Assembly: GCA_020161315.1 (NCBI GenBank) | Contig: JAIUOH010000006.1 | Coordinates: forward strand, 1-64,000 | Reading direction: 5' to 3' | Source: Actinomycetota bacterium | GTDB taxonomy: Bacteria > Actinomycetota > Actinomycetes > Actinomycetales > Microbacteriaceae | DNA: 64,000 bases | In this document: in pieces, positions 11,372-19,725 of the stretch | Numbering within the stretch: position 1 is the first letter of the stretch | Layout of the letters: each line of letters starts with the position of its first letter | Program-made: the position numbers and the translations under genes | Notes under the pieces: generated by a model | Told to the model about the DNA's origin: nothing | Seen by the model: only the letters and a program-made list of their open reading frames with translations | The model's database searches: none

Positions 11372-11389
11372 CAGAACGTGTGGCCCGCG

Positions 11390-12304
11390 CTACTTCGCAG
11401 CGTCGTCGCGCAGGCGATCTGCGAACTCAATGACCCAGTCGCGAAGTTCGTCACCGATCTCAGCGTGTTCTACCCCGAGCAGCAGGTTGGCCTTGATCCA
11501 CTCGGCACGGTCACCGGTGTCGTAGCGACGACCGCGAAAGACCACGCCGTACACTGGCGCTTCACCCTCGCCTCGAGCGAGCGTATTGAGTGCATCGGTC
11601 AGCTGGTATTCGCCGCCTCGCCCGGGCTCGAGCTCATCGATCACCCCAAAGATTTCTGGTCGCAGCACGTAGCGACCAATCACAGCCAGGTTTGAGGGGG
11701 CCTCTTCGGGCCTCGGCTTCTCTACGAGGCCGGTGATGCGAACCACATCGGCCTCATCAGTGGTCTCGACTGCCGCGCACCCGTAGAGATGCACCTGCTC
11801 GGCTGGCACCTCCATCAGCGCGACCACGGTTGCGCCGCGTTCGTCGTGCACCTCGACCATCCGTTCGAGCAGCGGGTCGCGGCCATCGATGAGGTCGTCA
11901 CCGAGCAGCACCGCGAACGACTCATTGCCGACGTGCCTGCGCGCGCGACCTACCGCGTGGCCAAGGCCAAGCGGCTGCCCCTGGCGCAAGAAGTGCACCT
12001 CAGCAAGCTCGCTCGCCTCGTGCACCTTGCCGAGCTTCACTTCGTCGCCCTTCTGCTCGAGGGTCTGCTCGAGCTCGGGCACGCTGTCGAAGTGGTTCGT
12101 CAGGTTGCCTTTGTTGCGACCGGTGATGATGAGCACATCGTTGAGGCCCGCAGCCACCGCTTCTTCTACTACATACTGAATGGCCGGCTTATCTACGATC
12201 GGCAGCATCTCTTTCGGCATTGCCTTGGTGGCGGGCAAGAACCGGGTGCCAAGGCCCGCAGCCGGAATCACCGCTTTTTTCACCGTGCGCTGCTGTGTCG
12301 TCAT
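11390..12304 (-). CDS. galU: UTP-glucose-1-phosphate uridylyltransferase
   Basis: 304 residues. It makes UDP-glucose from UTP and glucose-1-phosphate for envelope polysaccharides and trehalose. The nucleotide-binding signature AVIPAAGLGTRFLPATKAMPK at 11-31, the downstream EMLPIVDKPAIQYVVEEA and the VEKPRPEEAPSNLAVIGRYV segment are diagnostic. I reject the frame extending to 12772, which crosses the divergent folate gene. The ATG at 12304 has TATGCT seven bases upstream, so it is likely leaderless. Confidence 0.95.
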   Translation of the reverse strand: MTTQQRTVKKAVIPAAGLGTRFLPATKAMPKEMLPIVDKPAIQYVVEEAVAAGLNDVLIITGRNKGNLTNHFDSVPELEQTLEQKGDEVKLGKVHEASELAEVHFLRQGQPLGLGHAVGRARRHVGNESFAVLLGDDLIDGRDPLLERMVEVHDERGATVVALMEVPAEQVHLYGCAAVETTDEADVVRITGLVEKPRPEEAPSNLAVIGRYVLRPEIFGVIDELEPGRGGEYQLTDALNTLARGEGEAPVYGVVFRGRRYDTGDRAEWIKANLLLGVEHAEIGDELRDWVIEFADRLRDDAAK

Positions 12305-12368
12305 GCTCGGTAGCATAGCGGTCACGGCCGACCGAATGATGCGGGTCTGCCCCGGATACAATGGCCGG
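12305..12368. promoter_or_regulatory. Divergent leaderless promoter pair between galU and the folate gene
   Basis: Only 64 bp separate the two start codons. TATGCT (12312-12317, minus strand) is seven bases from the galU ATG, and TACAAT (12357-12362, plus strand) is six bases from the GTG of the cyclo-ligase gene. Neither gene has a Shine-Dalgarno sequence. Confidence 0.6.
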
Positions 12369-12944
12369 GTGACGTCACCGGCAGCCATCAAAAGCGAGAT
12401 ACGGGCTGCCGTGCGCGCCGCCCGTATTGCTCGAGGCGAGGATCGCCGGGTCGCTGCCCGCGCCGGTCTTGCTGAGCGGCTCAGCGATCTCGCGCTTACC
12501 CGTGAGGCGCGATCCCTGTCGTGTTTTCTGCCGACCAGCTCGGAGCCCGACACTCGCGGCTTTCTTGAGTGGGCCGCGACGCGAGGCATCGATGTGGTGC
12601 TGCCGTCTTCGCGATCGGATGGGCTGCTCGACTGGATCAGGCCGAGCGGCGACGGTACCGTGCGGGGTGCACACGGTATCGACGAGCCGCTGGGAGAGCA
12701 TCTCGGGCCGGGCGCACTCGCCGAGGTTGACCTCATGCTCGTTCCCGCGGCTGCTGTCGATCTGCGAGGCAATCGGCTCGGCTGGGGTCGCGGCTACTTT
12801 GATCGGGCCCTCGCCTCGCTGCCTCACGCGCTCCCCGTATTTGCGGTGGTCTTTGATGACGAGGTGTTCGAGAGTGTGCCCGTCGAAGCACACGACATGC
12901 CGCTTACCGGGGTGGTCACCCCTGAGCGCACACTCGTGTTCTAA
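12369..12944 (+). CDS. 5-formyltetrahydrofolate cyclo-ligase
   Basis: 191 residues with a GTG start. It converts 5-formyl-THF with ATP to 5,10-methenyl-THF, salvaging folate. The N-terminal basic helix (AAIKSEIRAAVRAARIAR), the central DVVLPSSR, and the C-terminal VPAAAVDLRGNRLGWGRGYFDRAL block (substrate and nucleotide binding) are typical of the family. The GTG is favoured because TACAAT is six bases upstream; the open frame further upstream overlaps galU and is not protein-like. The next gene starts 46 bp downstream with its own leaderless promoter. Confidence 0.92.
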   Translation: MTSPAAIKSEIRAAVRAARIARGEDRRVAARAGLAERLSDLALTREARSLSCFLPTSSEPDTRGFLEWAATRGIDVVLPSSRSDGLLDWIRPSGDGTVRGAHGIDEPLGEHLGPGALAEVDLMLVPAAAVDLRGNRLGWGRGYFDRALASLPHALPVFAVVFDDEVFESVPVEAHDMPLTGVVTPERTLVF

Positions 12945-12990
12945 ACGCTCACACCTTGGGCTGCGGTCACAGCGGGTAGAATTTCGCTTT

Positions 12991-13239
12991 GTGCCTACCT
13001 ACGCTTATCGCTGTGCCGACTGCGGCCACGCGTTCGACATTTACCAGCAGTTCAGCGACGCAGCCATGACCGAATGCCCCGAGTGTGGTGGCAAGCTTCG
13101 CAAGGTGTTTGGTTCGCTCGGCGTGACCTTCAGCGGTTCGGGCTTCTACCGCACCGATTCTCGTTCTGAGAGCAAGCCCAGCAGCTCGGCGAGCAGCAGT
13201 TCTTCGAGCAGCAGCTCGACGCCATCTTCGGCGTCATAA
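12991..13239 (+). CDS. FmdB family zinc-ribbon protein
   Basis: 82 residues. The N-terminus PTYAYRCADCGHAFDIYQQF with CADC and a later CPECGGK forms a Cys4 zinc ribbon, the mark of FmdB-type regulatory proteins, whose exact role is unclear. The tail is a serine run (about 65-82) typical of actinobacterial members. The GTG start at 12991 lies eight bases after TAGAAT, with TTGGGC at about -35, so it is leaderless. Confidence 0.88.
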   Translation: MPTYAYRCADCGHAFDIYQQFSDAAMTECPECGGKLRKVFGSLGVTFSGSGFYRTDSRSESKPSSSASSSSSSSSSTPSSAS

Positions 13240-13242
13240 CTA

Positions 13243-13409
13243 CGCCGGGCGCTGTGCGTTACTCTAAGCGCCCCCTAGATAACTGCGGCCGAGGCGACCG
13301 CAGGGCGTTCGCCGCCGGGCGCTGTGCGTTACTCTAAGCGGCTTAGGAAACCGTGCGCGAGGGCGCGCACGGGACATACGGCGCGCAACGCGATGCGTTG
13401 CTCTAAGCG
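13243..13409. repeat. Three ~70-bp degenerate direct repeats with variable hairpins
   Basis: A 28-nt box is repeated exactly at 13243-13270 and 13313-13340, and a degenerate copy (core tgcgttgctctaagcg) ends at 13409, giving a period of about 70 bp. Between boxes lie different short hairpins (ctgcgg...ccgcag after the first; ccgtgcgc...gcgcacgg after the second). The array lies between the convergent fmdB gene and the small coupled gene, and its last copy overlaps that gene's stop. Confidence 0.75.
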
Positions 13410-13624
13410 CCTTGGTCCCAATGAGGCGGGCGATCGGCCCTGAGACGGTCGTCATTCTCAGCCGACGAGCGTGGCGCTGTCGGCGGGTCAAACGGGTGCG
13501 GGTCACTGCCTTCAGGAGCGGGTTGCGTCACACGACGGCGCCGACGGCCAGTGCTCGGTGGCAGCGATGCAGCTCGCCCCGCATCGCTGTCACCGGGATC
13601 GACCTGGCGATCCTCGTCGCTCAT
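13403..13624 (-). CDS. Small basic/proline-rich protein translationally coupled to the helicase-like gene
   Basis: 73 residues, starting MSDEDRQVDPGDSDAGRA, then a basic TGRRRRRVTQPAPEG segment, and ending RADRPPHWDQGA. Its ATG shares one base with the stop of the large upstream gene (TGATG), a classic coupling arrangement, so I take it as real. No domain or membrane segment is visible and it looks disordered. Function unknown; a partner of the upstream protein is possible. Confidence 0.6.
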   Translation of the reverse strand: MSDEDRQVDPGDSDAGRAASLPPSTGRRRRRVTQPAPEGSDPHPFDPPTAPRSSAENDDRLRADRPPHWDQGA

Positions 13625-16600
13625 CAAAACAGAGTGCCTGCGCCCTCGGCCGCAGCCGCCTGCTCTTCACCGCGAGCTGCCTCAGCGTCGTAGCCGACGA
13701 TGCTCGCGACCCGCAGCGCCACCCGCTCGGGGTCAGCGAATAGATCAAAGCTGTGCACTCGATGGTAGTGCCAGCCGAGACGACGCAGCACCGCCGGGCG
13801 AAGCCGCAGTGCGCTGCGCAGACCCTGCTCTTCTGCACCAGAGAAATCAAGGTCAACCGCGATTGCGCGCTCACCGAGCGAAGCCGCAAGCGGAATCGCG
13901 CCGCGGTAGTCGAGGGCGACCGTGAGGCCGAGACGCTCAAGCTGATCAGCCAACTCGCCAAGCAGCGGGTCGCGCTCGGCGGGCAGTGAAGCCTGGACAG
14001 GCCCCGGGTGTTCAAGGGCAAGCAGCTCCGAAAGCTCAACCACACCGTGCTTGATGCGCGCAGTGTCGAGGTGCTCTGGCCTGAAGCAGCTCACAATCGT
14101 CATGCCGCGGCGGGCGCGAGTCATACCGACAGCGATCAGACGCTCGCCTCCGGGCTGGCCGAGGGCACCGAAATTCGACAGCACGCGACCGTGCGGGGTA
14201 CGGCCGTAGCCGATCGAGAAGATCACGCGATCGCGGCTCTGCGCCATCGCCTGCTCGAGCGTCAGCACTGCGAAGGGTTCTGCGCGCTCTCCGAGCAAGA
14301 ACTCGCGGTACTGTGGCAGCTTCGAGAAGGCCTGCAGCACCGCCTGCTGCACGCGCACCGCGTGGCGGCTGCTCGCGGTGAGCACCATGAGCGACTCGCG
14401 CGGGCGCTCTGCGGCATGCTGCAGCACGAGCTGCACGACGCGGTTCACCTCTGCGTCGGTACTCTCAACCGCACCCGTGTGCGGGTCGGGCAGCCCCTGG
14501 CCATCGGTAACGAACTCAATCGTGAGGCTCGAGTGGCCGAGGAACGTGCCAGCCCAGGGCAGCGACACAATATCGCCGCCATAGAAGCGCGTGTTCACCA
14601 GGCTCGTAAGGTCTTCGCCGCCGGCACGGTAACTGCGGGTAAGCGAAAGCTCGGGCAGCACGGCGTGCAGCTGCGCGTACGCGCTGTGTGCGTGCAGATC
14701 TTCGAGGTCGTCTGCGGGCGCCTGCGCCTCAGCGTGCAGGCTGCGCACCGCGATTTCGAAACGCGACGGGGTCTGCGTCACGGTGTCACCAAACGCCACC
14801 ACCTGCGGGGCGCGTCGGATCGCGCTCACGTTTTCGACGAGAGTCGTTGCGCCGGCGTCAACCAGCACGACCGTGTCGAAGCGGAGGTCGGCTGGCAGCC
14901 CCGCGGCCTCATAGGGCGAGAGCACCCATACTGGCGCGAGCGTGCCGAGCAGCGTCGGGGCCTGCTGGGCAAGCTGCAGCACTGATGCGTCGCTACTGCG
15001 CAGCAACTCTCGCAGCGCCAGGGCTTCGCCGCGGTTGTCAGCGACCGCGATGCGCCAAGCATCTGCGAGACGGCCGGCAAGCACATTGCCGCCTGCGCCG
15101 GCGTGCGCGTCATCGACGAGCCTGAAGTCTGCCTCGAGCCGCTCGATGACCGCCGTGTTTGCGCTCAGCAAAGCCTCGTTGGTCTGCAGCATGCGCTCGA
15201 GCGCCGACTGCCACCAAGCCTGCTCAAGCTCAGATGCGACTTGACTCACGGGCACGTGCCTCGCCGAGAGATCGTCGATGAGCTCCTCGAGATGTGCGGC
15301 GCGCAGGCGCTCAACGATCGCGGTGCGCTCCTGAATGTTCTGCAGCACCTCGCTCTCGCGCGCAAGATCGGTGGTGCGTCGAGCCAGTGTCGGCAGCGGC
15401 ATCGCGCGCAAGCGCTCGCTGTCGCGCTCAACACCGAGCACTCGGTCGAGCTCATCGAGATCTTGGTAGGCAGCTTGGAAGGCAGTCGCAACCTCAGAGA
15501 TGCCGAGCGGCACCGCCGGCGGCGCACCGACCACTGTGCTGTAGCGCTGCCACAGCACGCGCTGCTGCTGAATCTGCACGAGACGTGCATACATGTCGCT
15601 GACGTGCACACCGGGTCGCACATACTCGCGAGCGAGCTTGCGCAGGCGGCGGCGGTTGCCATTCGACATGTCTTCGCCCCCGCGAGGTGCGTGGGCCGCA
15701 ATCACGTCATCGAGCGGGCGATCGAATACATCTGGCGAGAAGCGGTCGAGTGTGTCGCGCACGCCCATGAGCAGACGCAGATAGACGCCGAGCTCTGAGA
15801 TCGTCTCATAGGGGCGCAGCGAGGTCTGCTCGATCAGCTGGTTTGCCTGCGACACGAGTCGCGGCAGCTGCGACTCAGCGAGGTCGACAGCGAGCGCGTA
15901 CGCGCTGCGCGCTGCCTCGGTGGTCGTAAAGTCAACACCGTACCAGGGCGAATCGCTGGGCCCGTACTGAAACTGCCCAAGGCGCGCAGCCTCGGTAATG
16001 TCTTCTGCGATCGAAGAGCGGTCGAGCGTCAGCTGCCCGAGCGCCTTTTCGTCGAGGCGCACCGTTGTGGTCGGCGGCTGCTCAAGCATCGCGAGACGGC
16101 TCAGTTCGCGCAGCGCTTCGAGCGGCGACACGCTGAAACGCCTGTCAGTCTTCGAGAGCGCTTCTTCGTAGCCGAGCAGCACACCACGCAGACGCACGAG
16201 CGCGTCGTCGATGTCGCGCTGCGAGCTCTGGCTCGCTGCCTCGTTGCGGCTAATCGCCTCAACCAGGTTGCGACGCAGCAGGCGAGGTGTCACCGCAAGA
16301 CCGCTCAGGCCCACGCGGCTCAGGCGGTGCGAGATACCGTCGAGCGTCGAGCGCCTGGGCGAGACCACCAGCACTCGCTTACCCGCGCGCACAAGCTCAC
16401 CGACCGCGCTTACAACCGTTTGCGTACCGCCCGTTCCGGGCAGCGTGCGCACGACGAGCGAGTGGCCCGCGCCGATCTGCGCGAGCACATCGTCTTGCTC
16501 GGGGTCAGAGTCGTACAGGTGCCGATCAACCTCGGGCGCGCGTCGGTTCGGGTGCGGCGCCGTGACAGGCTTGTAGCTAGCCTCAAGCTGCTGTTTCGCA

Positions 16601-17448
16601 ACCTCGCTGCCGCATACGGCCTGCAGCACGGTGGTGTCGAGCATCTTGGCGTCTGCCACCAGCTGCTTCGACACGTTCAAGAACGAAGATGCGACGAGGC
16701 GTGGCTGCACAATGAAGCCGGGCACGCCTGTCACCATCTGGCGCAGGCGGTCAATCACGGGCTGCGGCTTGAACACACCCTCGTTCTGCGACAGCTCAAG
16801 CAGGGTGCGCGCGTCAACCACGATGCCGTACTGCTCGCGCAGAGTCGCCAGCAACTCGCGGTTCACGATCGGATGCTTCTTGAGCTTCAGTTCGAAATCG
16901 CGGCCGTAGCGTCGAATCGCGAGCGGGCGCAGCAGCACGGGCGCGCAAAAATCTTCACCCTCAAAGTGCCACTTCGCGATGCCGATGCCCAAGTGCACGG
17001 TTTCGAGCCCACGCACGGTGCGCATCTCGGTCGCTTTATCGGTGACGCGGCCAGCCGCGATCCTCGCCTGACGCAGCGCCACATCGTCACGAATCAGGGC
17101 CGAGAGCAGAATCTTCTGGCCAGTGATGAACTGTGGCATGCCGCCGGGGTGGGTCGTCGAGAGTTCGATGCGATTCATCGGCTCATCATCGAAGTGAATA
17201 AGCGGGCTGTCGCCGCCGATGCCGGCGAGCTCCTCGCGCCACGCCTCGTGCTCACTCGCAAACGCATCAACAGCAACGGGGCCGAGCGACTGCAGCTCGT
17301 CGGTGAGATTCGCAGTCTCACCCGCCAGATGCTGCTCTTCAGGCTTCGGGGCGAGCGACCCCTCTGCCGTGGGCGCACCGCTGTTTCGAGGCGCACTCGC
17401 CTCCTGGGCACTTGCGCCTTGACGACGGCGCCGGTCTACACTCCACAC
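13624..17448 (-). CDS. SF1-helicase-like protein with degenerate Walker motifs and C-terminal MTES_1575-type nuclease-like domain
   Basis: 1274 residues, the largest gene here. The layout is a DUF4011-like N-terminal part (about 90-300), a DNA2/NAM7-type ATPase core interrupted by a long helical insert (about 400-800), helicase motifs III (FGDTVTQ at 886-892) and VI (VGMTRARRGM at 1107-1116), and a restriction-endonuclease-fold C-terminus (about 1161-1255, with AIAVDLDF). Two key motifs are altered: Walker A reads LPGTGGTQT at 336-344, with Gly341 where Lys is expected, and Walker B reads VLVDAG at 861-866, with Ala865 where the catalytic Glu belongs. Family membership is fairly secure; ATP hydrolysis is doubtful. 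GTG start with TAGGGT six bases upstream. It is coupled to a 73-residue protein downstream. Confidence 0.8.
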   Translation of the reverse strand: MWSVDRRRRQGASAQEASAPRNSGAPTAEGSLAPKPEEQHLAGETANLTDELQSLGPVAVDAFASEHEAWREELAGIGGDSPLIHFDDEPMNRIELSTTHPGGMPQFITGQKILLSALIRDDVALRQARIAAGRVTDKATEMRTVRGLETVHLGIGIAKWHFEGEDFCAPVLLRPLAIRRYGRDFELKLKKHPIVNRELLATLREQYGIVVDARTLLELSQNEGVFKPQPVIDRLRQMVTGVPGFIVQPRLVASSFLNVSKQLVADAKMLDTTVLQAVCGSEVAKQQLEASYKPVTAPHPNRRAPEVDRHLYDSDPEQDDVLAQIGAGHSLVVRTLPGTGGTQTVVSAVGELVRAGKRVLVVSPRRSTLDGISHRLSRVGLSGLAVTPRLLRRNLVEAISRNEAASQSSQRDIDDALVRLRGVLLGYEEALSKTDRRFSVSPLEALRELSRLAMLEQPPTTTVRLDEKALGQLTLDRSSIAEDITEAARLGQFQYGPSDSPWYGVDFTTTEAARSAYALAVDLAESQLPRLVSQANQLIEQTSLRPYETISELGVYLRLLMGVRDTLDRFSPDVFDRPLDDVIAAHAPRGGEDMSNGNRRRLRKLAREYVRPGVHVSDMYARLVQIQQQRVLWQRYSTVVGAPPAVPLGISEVATAFQAAYQDLDELDRVLGVERDSERLRAMPLPTLARRTTDLARESEVLQNIQERTAIVERLRAAHLEELIDDLSARHVPVSQVASELEQAWWQSALERMLQTNEALLSANTAVIERLEADFRLVDDAHAGAGGNVLAGRLADAWRIAVADNRGEALALRELLRSSDASVLQLAQQAPTLLGTLAPVWVLSPYEAAGLPADLRFDTVVLVDAGATTLVENVSAIRRAPQVVAFGDTVTQTPSRFEIAVRSLHAEAQAPADDLEDLHAHSAYAQLHAVLPELSLTRSYRAGGEDLTSLVNTRFYGGDIVSLPWAGTFLGHSSLTIEFVTDGQGLPDPHTGAVESTDAEVNRVVQLVLQHAAERPRESLMVLTASSRHAVRVQQAVLQAFSKLPQYREFLLGERAEPFAVLTLEQAMAQSRDRVIFSIGYGRTPHGRVLSNFGALGQPGGERLIAVGMTRARRGMTIVSCFRPEHLDTARIKHGVVELSELLALEHPGPVQASLPAERDPLLGELADQLERLGLTVALDYRGAIPLAASLGERAIAVDLDFSGAEEQGLRSALRLRPAVLRRLGWHYHRVHSFDLFADPERVALRVASIVGYDAEAARGEEQAAAAEGAGTLF

Positions 17449-17519
17449 ACCGTCACCCTATGCGCCGAAACCGAGATTTGACGGAGGCGGCGCGGCGCGC
17501 CGTCTCGATCCTCGTCTGA

Positions 17520-17564
17520 CAAACGAATCGCTGCGTTGCCGAAGCAAACGCAGCGATTCGTTTG
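17520..17564 (-). terminator. Bidirectional-looking terminator, 18-bp perfect stem
   Basis: Stem caaacgaatcgctgcgtt (17520-17537) pairs perfectly with 17547-17564 around a 9-nt loop. It sits 18 bp past the permease stop and upstream of the helicase-like gene, so it ends permease transcription. Confidence 0.85.
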
Positions 17565-17582
17565 TTGCTGAAACGCGGCGGG

Positions 17583-18938
17583 TTACTGTTCGACCGAAGG
17601 TTCGATCGGGGTTGCCGTTTCACCGATACCGCGGGCGCGAGCTGCCCACGCCATCAGGTGATAGACGAGGATCGCCGCAATCGTGCCGAGCGCGATGCCG
17701 TTGAAGAGGATCGGGTTCGATTCAGTACCGAGCACGAGGCTGAAGTCTGCGATGCCGACAATCAGGGCGACTGCTGCGGTGAACTGGTTGATCGGCTTCG
17801 AGAAGTCGACCTTGTTGTCGATCCAGATCTTCACACCGATTAGGCCAATCAGGCCGTAGAGTGCGACAGTGACGCCCGCGAGCACGCCCGATGGCACCGA
17901 GAAGATCACCGCGCCAACCTTTGGCGAGAAGCCCAGCAGCATCGCAATGATGCCGGCAACCCAGTACGCTGCGGTCGAGTAGACGCGGGTCGCAGCCATG
18001 ACACCGATGTTCTCACCATAGGTGGTGGTGGGCGAGCCGCCACCGAAACCGGCGAGCACCGTAGACACGCCGTCGGCAAGCAGCGCACGGCCGGTCAGCG
18101 GGTCGAGGTCGCGGTCGATCATGAGACCAACACTCTTCACGTGCCCCACGTTCTCTGCAATCAGCACGAGCACGACGGGCAGAAACATCGGCAGGAGGCC
18201 CCAGAGCGACGGGTCGGCGAAGGGGTTGCCCGGCAGGTGGAAATCGGGCAGGCCGATCCACGCAGCCTGCTGCACCTGACTGAAGTCGACTTCACCCATG
18301 AAGATTGCGGCGACGTAGCCAACGACCATGCCAAGCACGATCGAAAGACGCCCGAGAATGCCGCGGAAGATCACCGTGATCAGCAGCACCGAGGTGATCG
18401 TGATGAGCGCGACCCACCCCGAGTTCGCCGTAGCGTTCCAGTTGTTCTTGACTGCCGGTGCGAGGTTGAAGCCGATCAGGGCAACGATCGCGCCCATGAC
18501 GACGGGCGGCATGAGTGCGTTGATCCAGCGCGTACCGAAACGGTTGACGACGATGCCGACGATCGCAAGCAGCACACCCATGGCCAGCACGCCGAACGAG
18601 GCGCGCGCAAAGCCTTCTGCGGAGGGCAGCTGGTCGCTACCGAGACCGACCCCGGTCGCCACACCGATCGGCGCAAGAAACGCGAACGACGAGCCGAGGT
18701 AGCTCGGCAGGCGGTTGCCAGTGAGCAGCAGGAAGAGCAGCGTACCGAGGCCCGAGAAGAACAGGGTGGCGGTGGGAGGGAAGCCCGTGAGCAGCGGCAC
18801 CAGGAAGGTGGCGCCGAACATCGCGACGACGTGCTGCGCGCCAAAGCCGATAGTCTTCGGCCAGCTCAGCCGCTCCTCTGGCAAAACGATCGCATCGGGT
18901 GCGACGGTTTTCCCGTCGCCGTGCTGCTTCCATGACAT
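17583..18938 (-). CDS. NCS2 family uracil/xanthine permease
   Basis: 451 residues, proton-linked nucleobase importer in the membrane. It carries the conserved pattern of about 14 helices, with VLIAENVGHVKSVG (the Glu of TM8) and GGSPTTTYGENIGVMAATRV (TM10 substrate loop), both close to UraA. This argues for uracil rather than xanthine, but specificity is not certain. Start chosen at ATG 18938, with GGAG nine bases upstream. It stands alone, ending at a strong hairpin, with a 14-bp inverted repeat upstream (19077-19121). Confidence 0.9.
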   Translation of the reverse strand: MSWKQHGDGKTVAPDAIVLPEERLSWPKTIGFGAQHVVAMFGATFLVPLLTGFPPTATLFFSGLGTLLFLLLTGNRLPSYLGSSFAFLAPIGVATGVGLGSDQLPSAEGFARASFGVLAMGVLLAIVGIVVNRFGTRWINALMPPVVMGAIVALIGFNLAPAVKNNWNATANSGWVALITITSVLLITVIFRGILGRLSIVLGMVVGYVAAIFMGEVDFSQVQQAAWIGLPDFHLPGNPFADPSLWGLLPMFLPVVLVLIAENVGHVKSVGLMIDRDLDPLTGRALLADGVSTVLAGFGGGSPTTTYGENIGVMAATRVYSTAAYWVAGIIAMLLGFSPKVGAVIFSVPSGVLAGVTVALYGLIGLIGVKIWIDNKVDFSKPINQFTAAVALIVGIADFSLVLGTESNPILFNGIALGTIAAILVYHLMAWAARARGIGETATPIEPSVEQ

Positions 18939-19076
18939 GCTGATGGGCTCCTTCAGAGCAGTATTGAGTTCTTGCCGCAATTGGCACTGCAGAAAACTCT
19001 ACTGAGGATTTCGTGACCGCTACACCCTGGTGAGCTTTTGGTTTGGCTTTGCGGGTGTTCGTAACTGCGGATGAGG

Positions 19077-19121
19077 CACGTAACAGCGGATGGATTTGCG
19101 GTTTTCTTCCGCTGTTACGTG
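19077..19121. promoter_or_regulatory. Perfect 14-bp inverted repeat in permease/cupin spacer
   Basis: cacgtaacagcgga at 19077-19090 is exactly complementary to 19108-19121 with a 17-nt loop. It could be a terminator for the cupin gene or an operator. A third related half (cgtaactgcgga) lies just upstream at about 19060. The rest of the 327-bp spacer 18939-19265 holds the cupin 3' duplication and two more short hairpins, with no gene. Confidence 0.5.
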
Positions 19122-19154
19122 CGCGAGCCGGTTTTGCGCACACGGCAACCGGTC

Positions 19155-19298
19155 ACTCGGCCGCCAGATACACCTTGCGAATGTGCGCGCTGGAGCTTTG
19201 AGCGAAGCCCATTTCTGGGCTTCGCCGCGACGCCAGCGCCGAGGCCGTCTCGGCCTCGGGCAGCGCTACTCGGCCGCCAGATACACCTTGCGAATGTG
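19155..19298 (-). repeat. 31-bp exact duplication of the cupin 3' end
   Basis: The 31 bases encoding the last ten residues (HIRKVYLAAE) plus part of the flank occur at 19268-19298 inside the gene and again at 19155-19185 beyond it. The ~80 bp between holds two GC-rich hairpins (gcgaagccca...; ccgaggccg...). Confidence 0.9.
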
Positions 19299-19625
19299 GT
19301 CTTTCACAATCCATCGCGTCTTCGTACCCGCGACCAGGCGCATCACATCGCCGGTCTTCACGTCGACCGAGCGGCCCTCGTCGAGCAGCTTGATGGTTGC
19401 CCCACCCGAGATCACGACGAACAGCTCGTCGATCTCGGTGTCGAGTACGGCGCCGTCGCGCAACTCCCAGATGCCTGCCTCGCAACCGCCGATGTTGCCG
19501 AGTTCTAGCACGCCCTGTCGGGGGTTACCGTAGTCGACCTCTTCTGCGGGCACGGGCTCGAGCGGCACAATTGCGCCGCGCCCGTGCACTACTCCGTTGA
19601 GCCCCTCGGGCAGCGGTTGGTTCAT
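19266..19625 (-). CDS. Cupin-domain protein
   Basis: 119 residues with a single small beta-barrel cupin domain. The core runs from WELRDGAVLDTEIDELFVVISGGATIKL to VKTGDVMRLVAGTKTRW, in the style of cupins found beside amine or aldehyde catabolic genes. The usual metal-binding histidines are not complete, so a binding or protective role is as likely as an enzymatic one. ATG 19625 has GGAG at good spacing. The FAD oxidoreductase ends 100 bp upstream on the same strand, so they are probably one unit. Its last 31 bases are duplicated downstream. Confidence 0.8.
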   Translation of the reverse strand: MNQPLPEGLNGVVHGRGAIVPLEPVPAEEVDYGNPRQGVLELGNIGGCEAGIWELRDGAVLDTEIDELFVVISGGATIKLLDEGRSVDVKTGDVMRLVAGTKTRWIVKDHIRKVYLAAE

Positions 19626-19725
19626 GTGGTTCTCCTTGAGTGGTGGCGGCGTTGCCAGTGCGTCGAAAAGGATCGCTTCGCCCCCTCGACAAGCGAAGGG
19701 GGCGAAGCATCTGCTGATGATTAGC

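Noticed and set aside
11390-12772. Longer galU start covering the folate gene
   Set aside because: The extension crosses the divergent gene and does not look like a GalU N-terminus.
13243-13409. CRISPR array
   Set aside because: Only two exact boxes plus one degenerate, spacers are hairpins and there are no cas genes.
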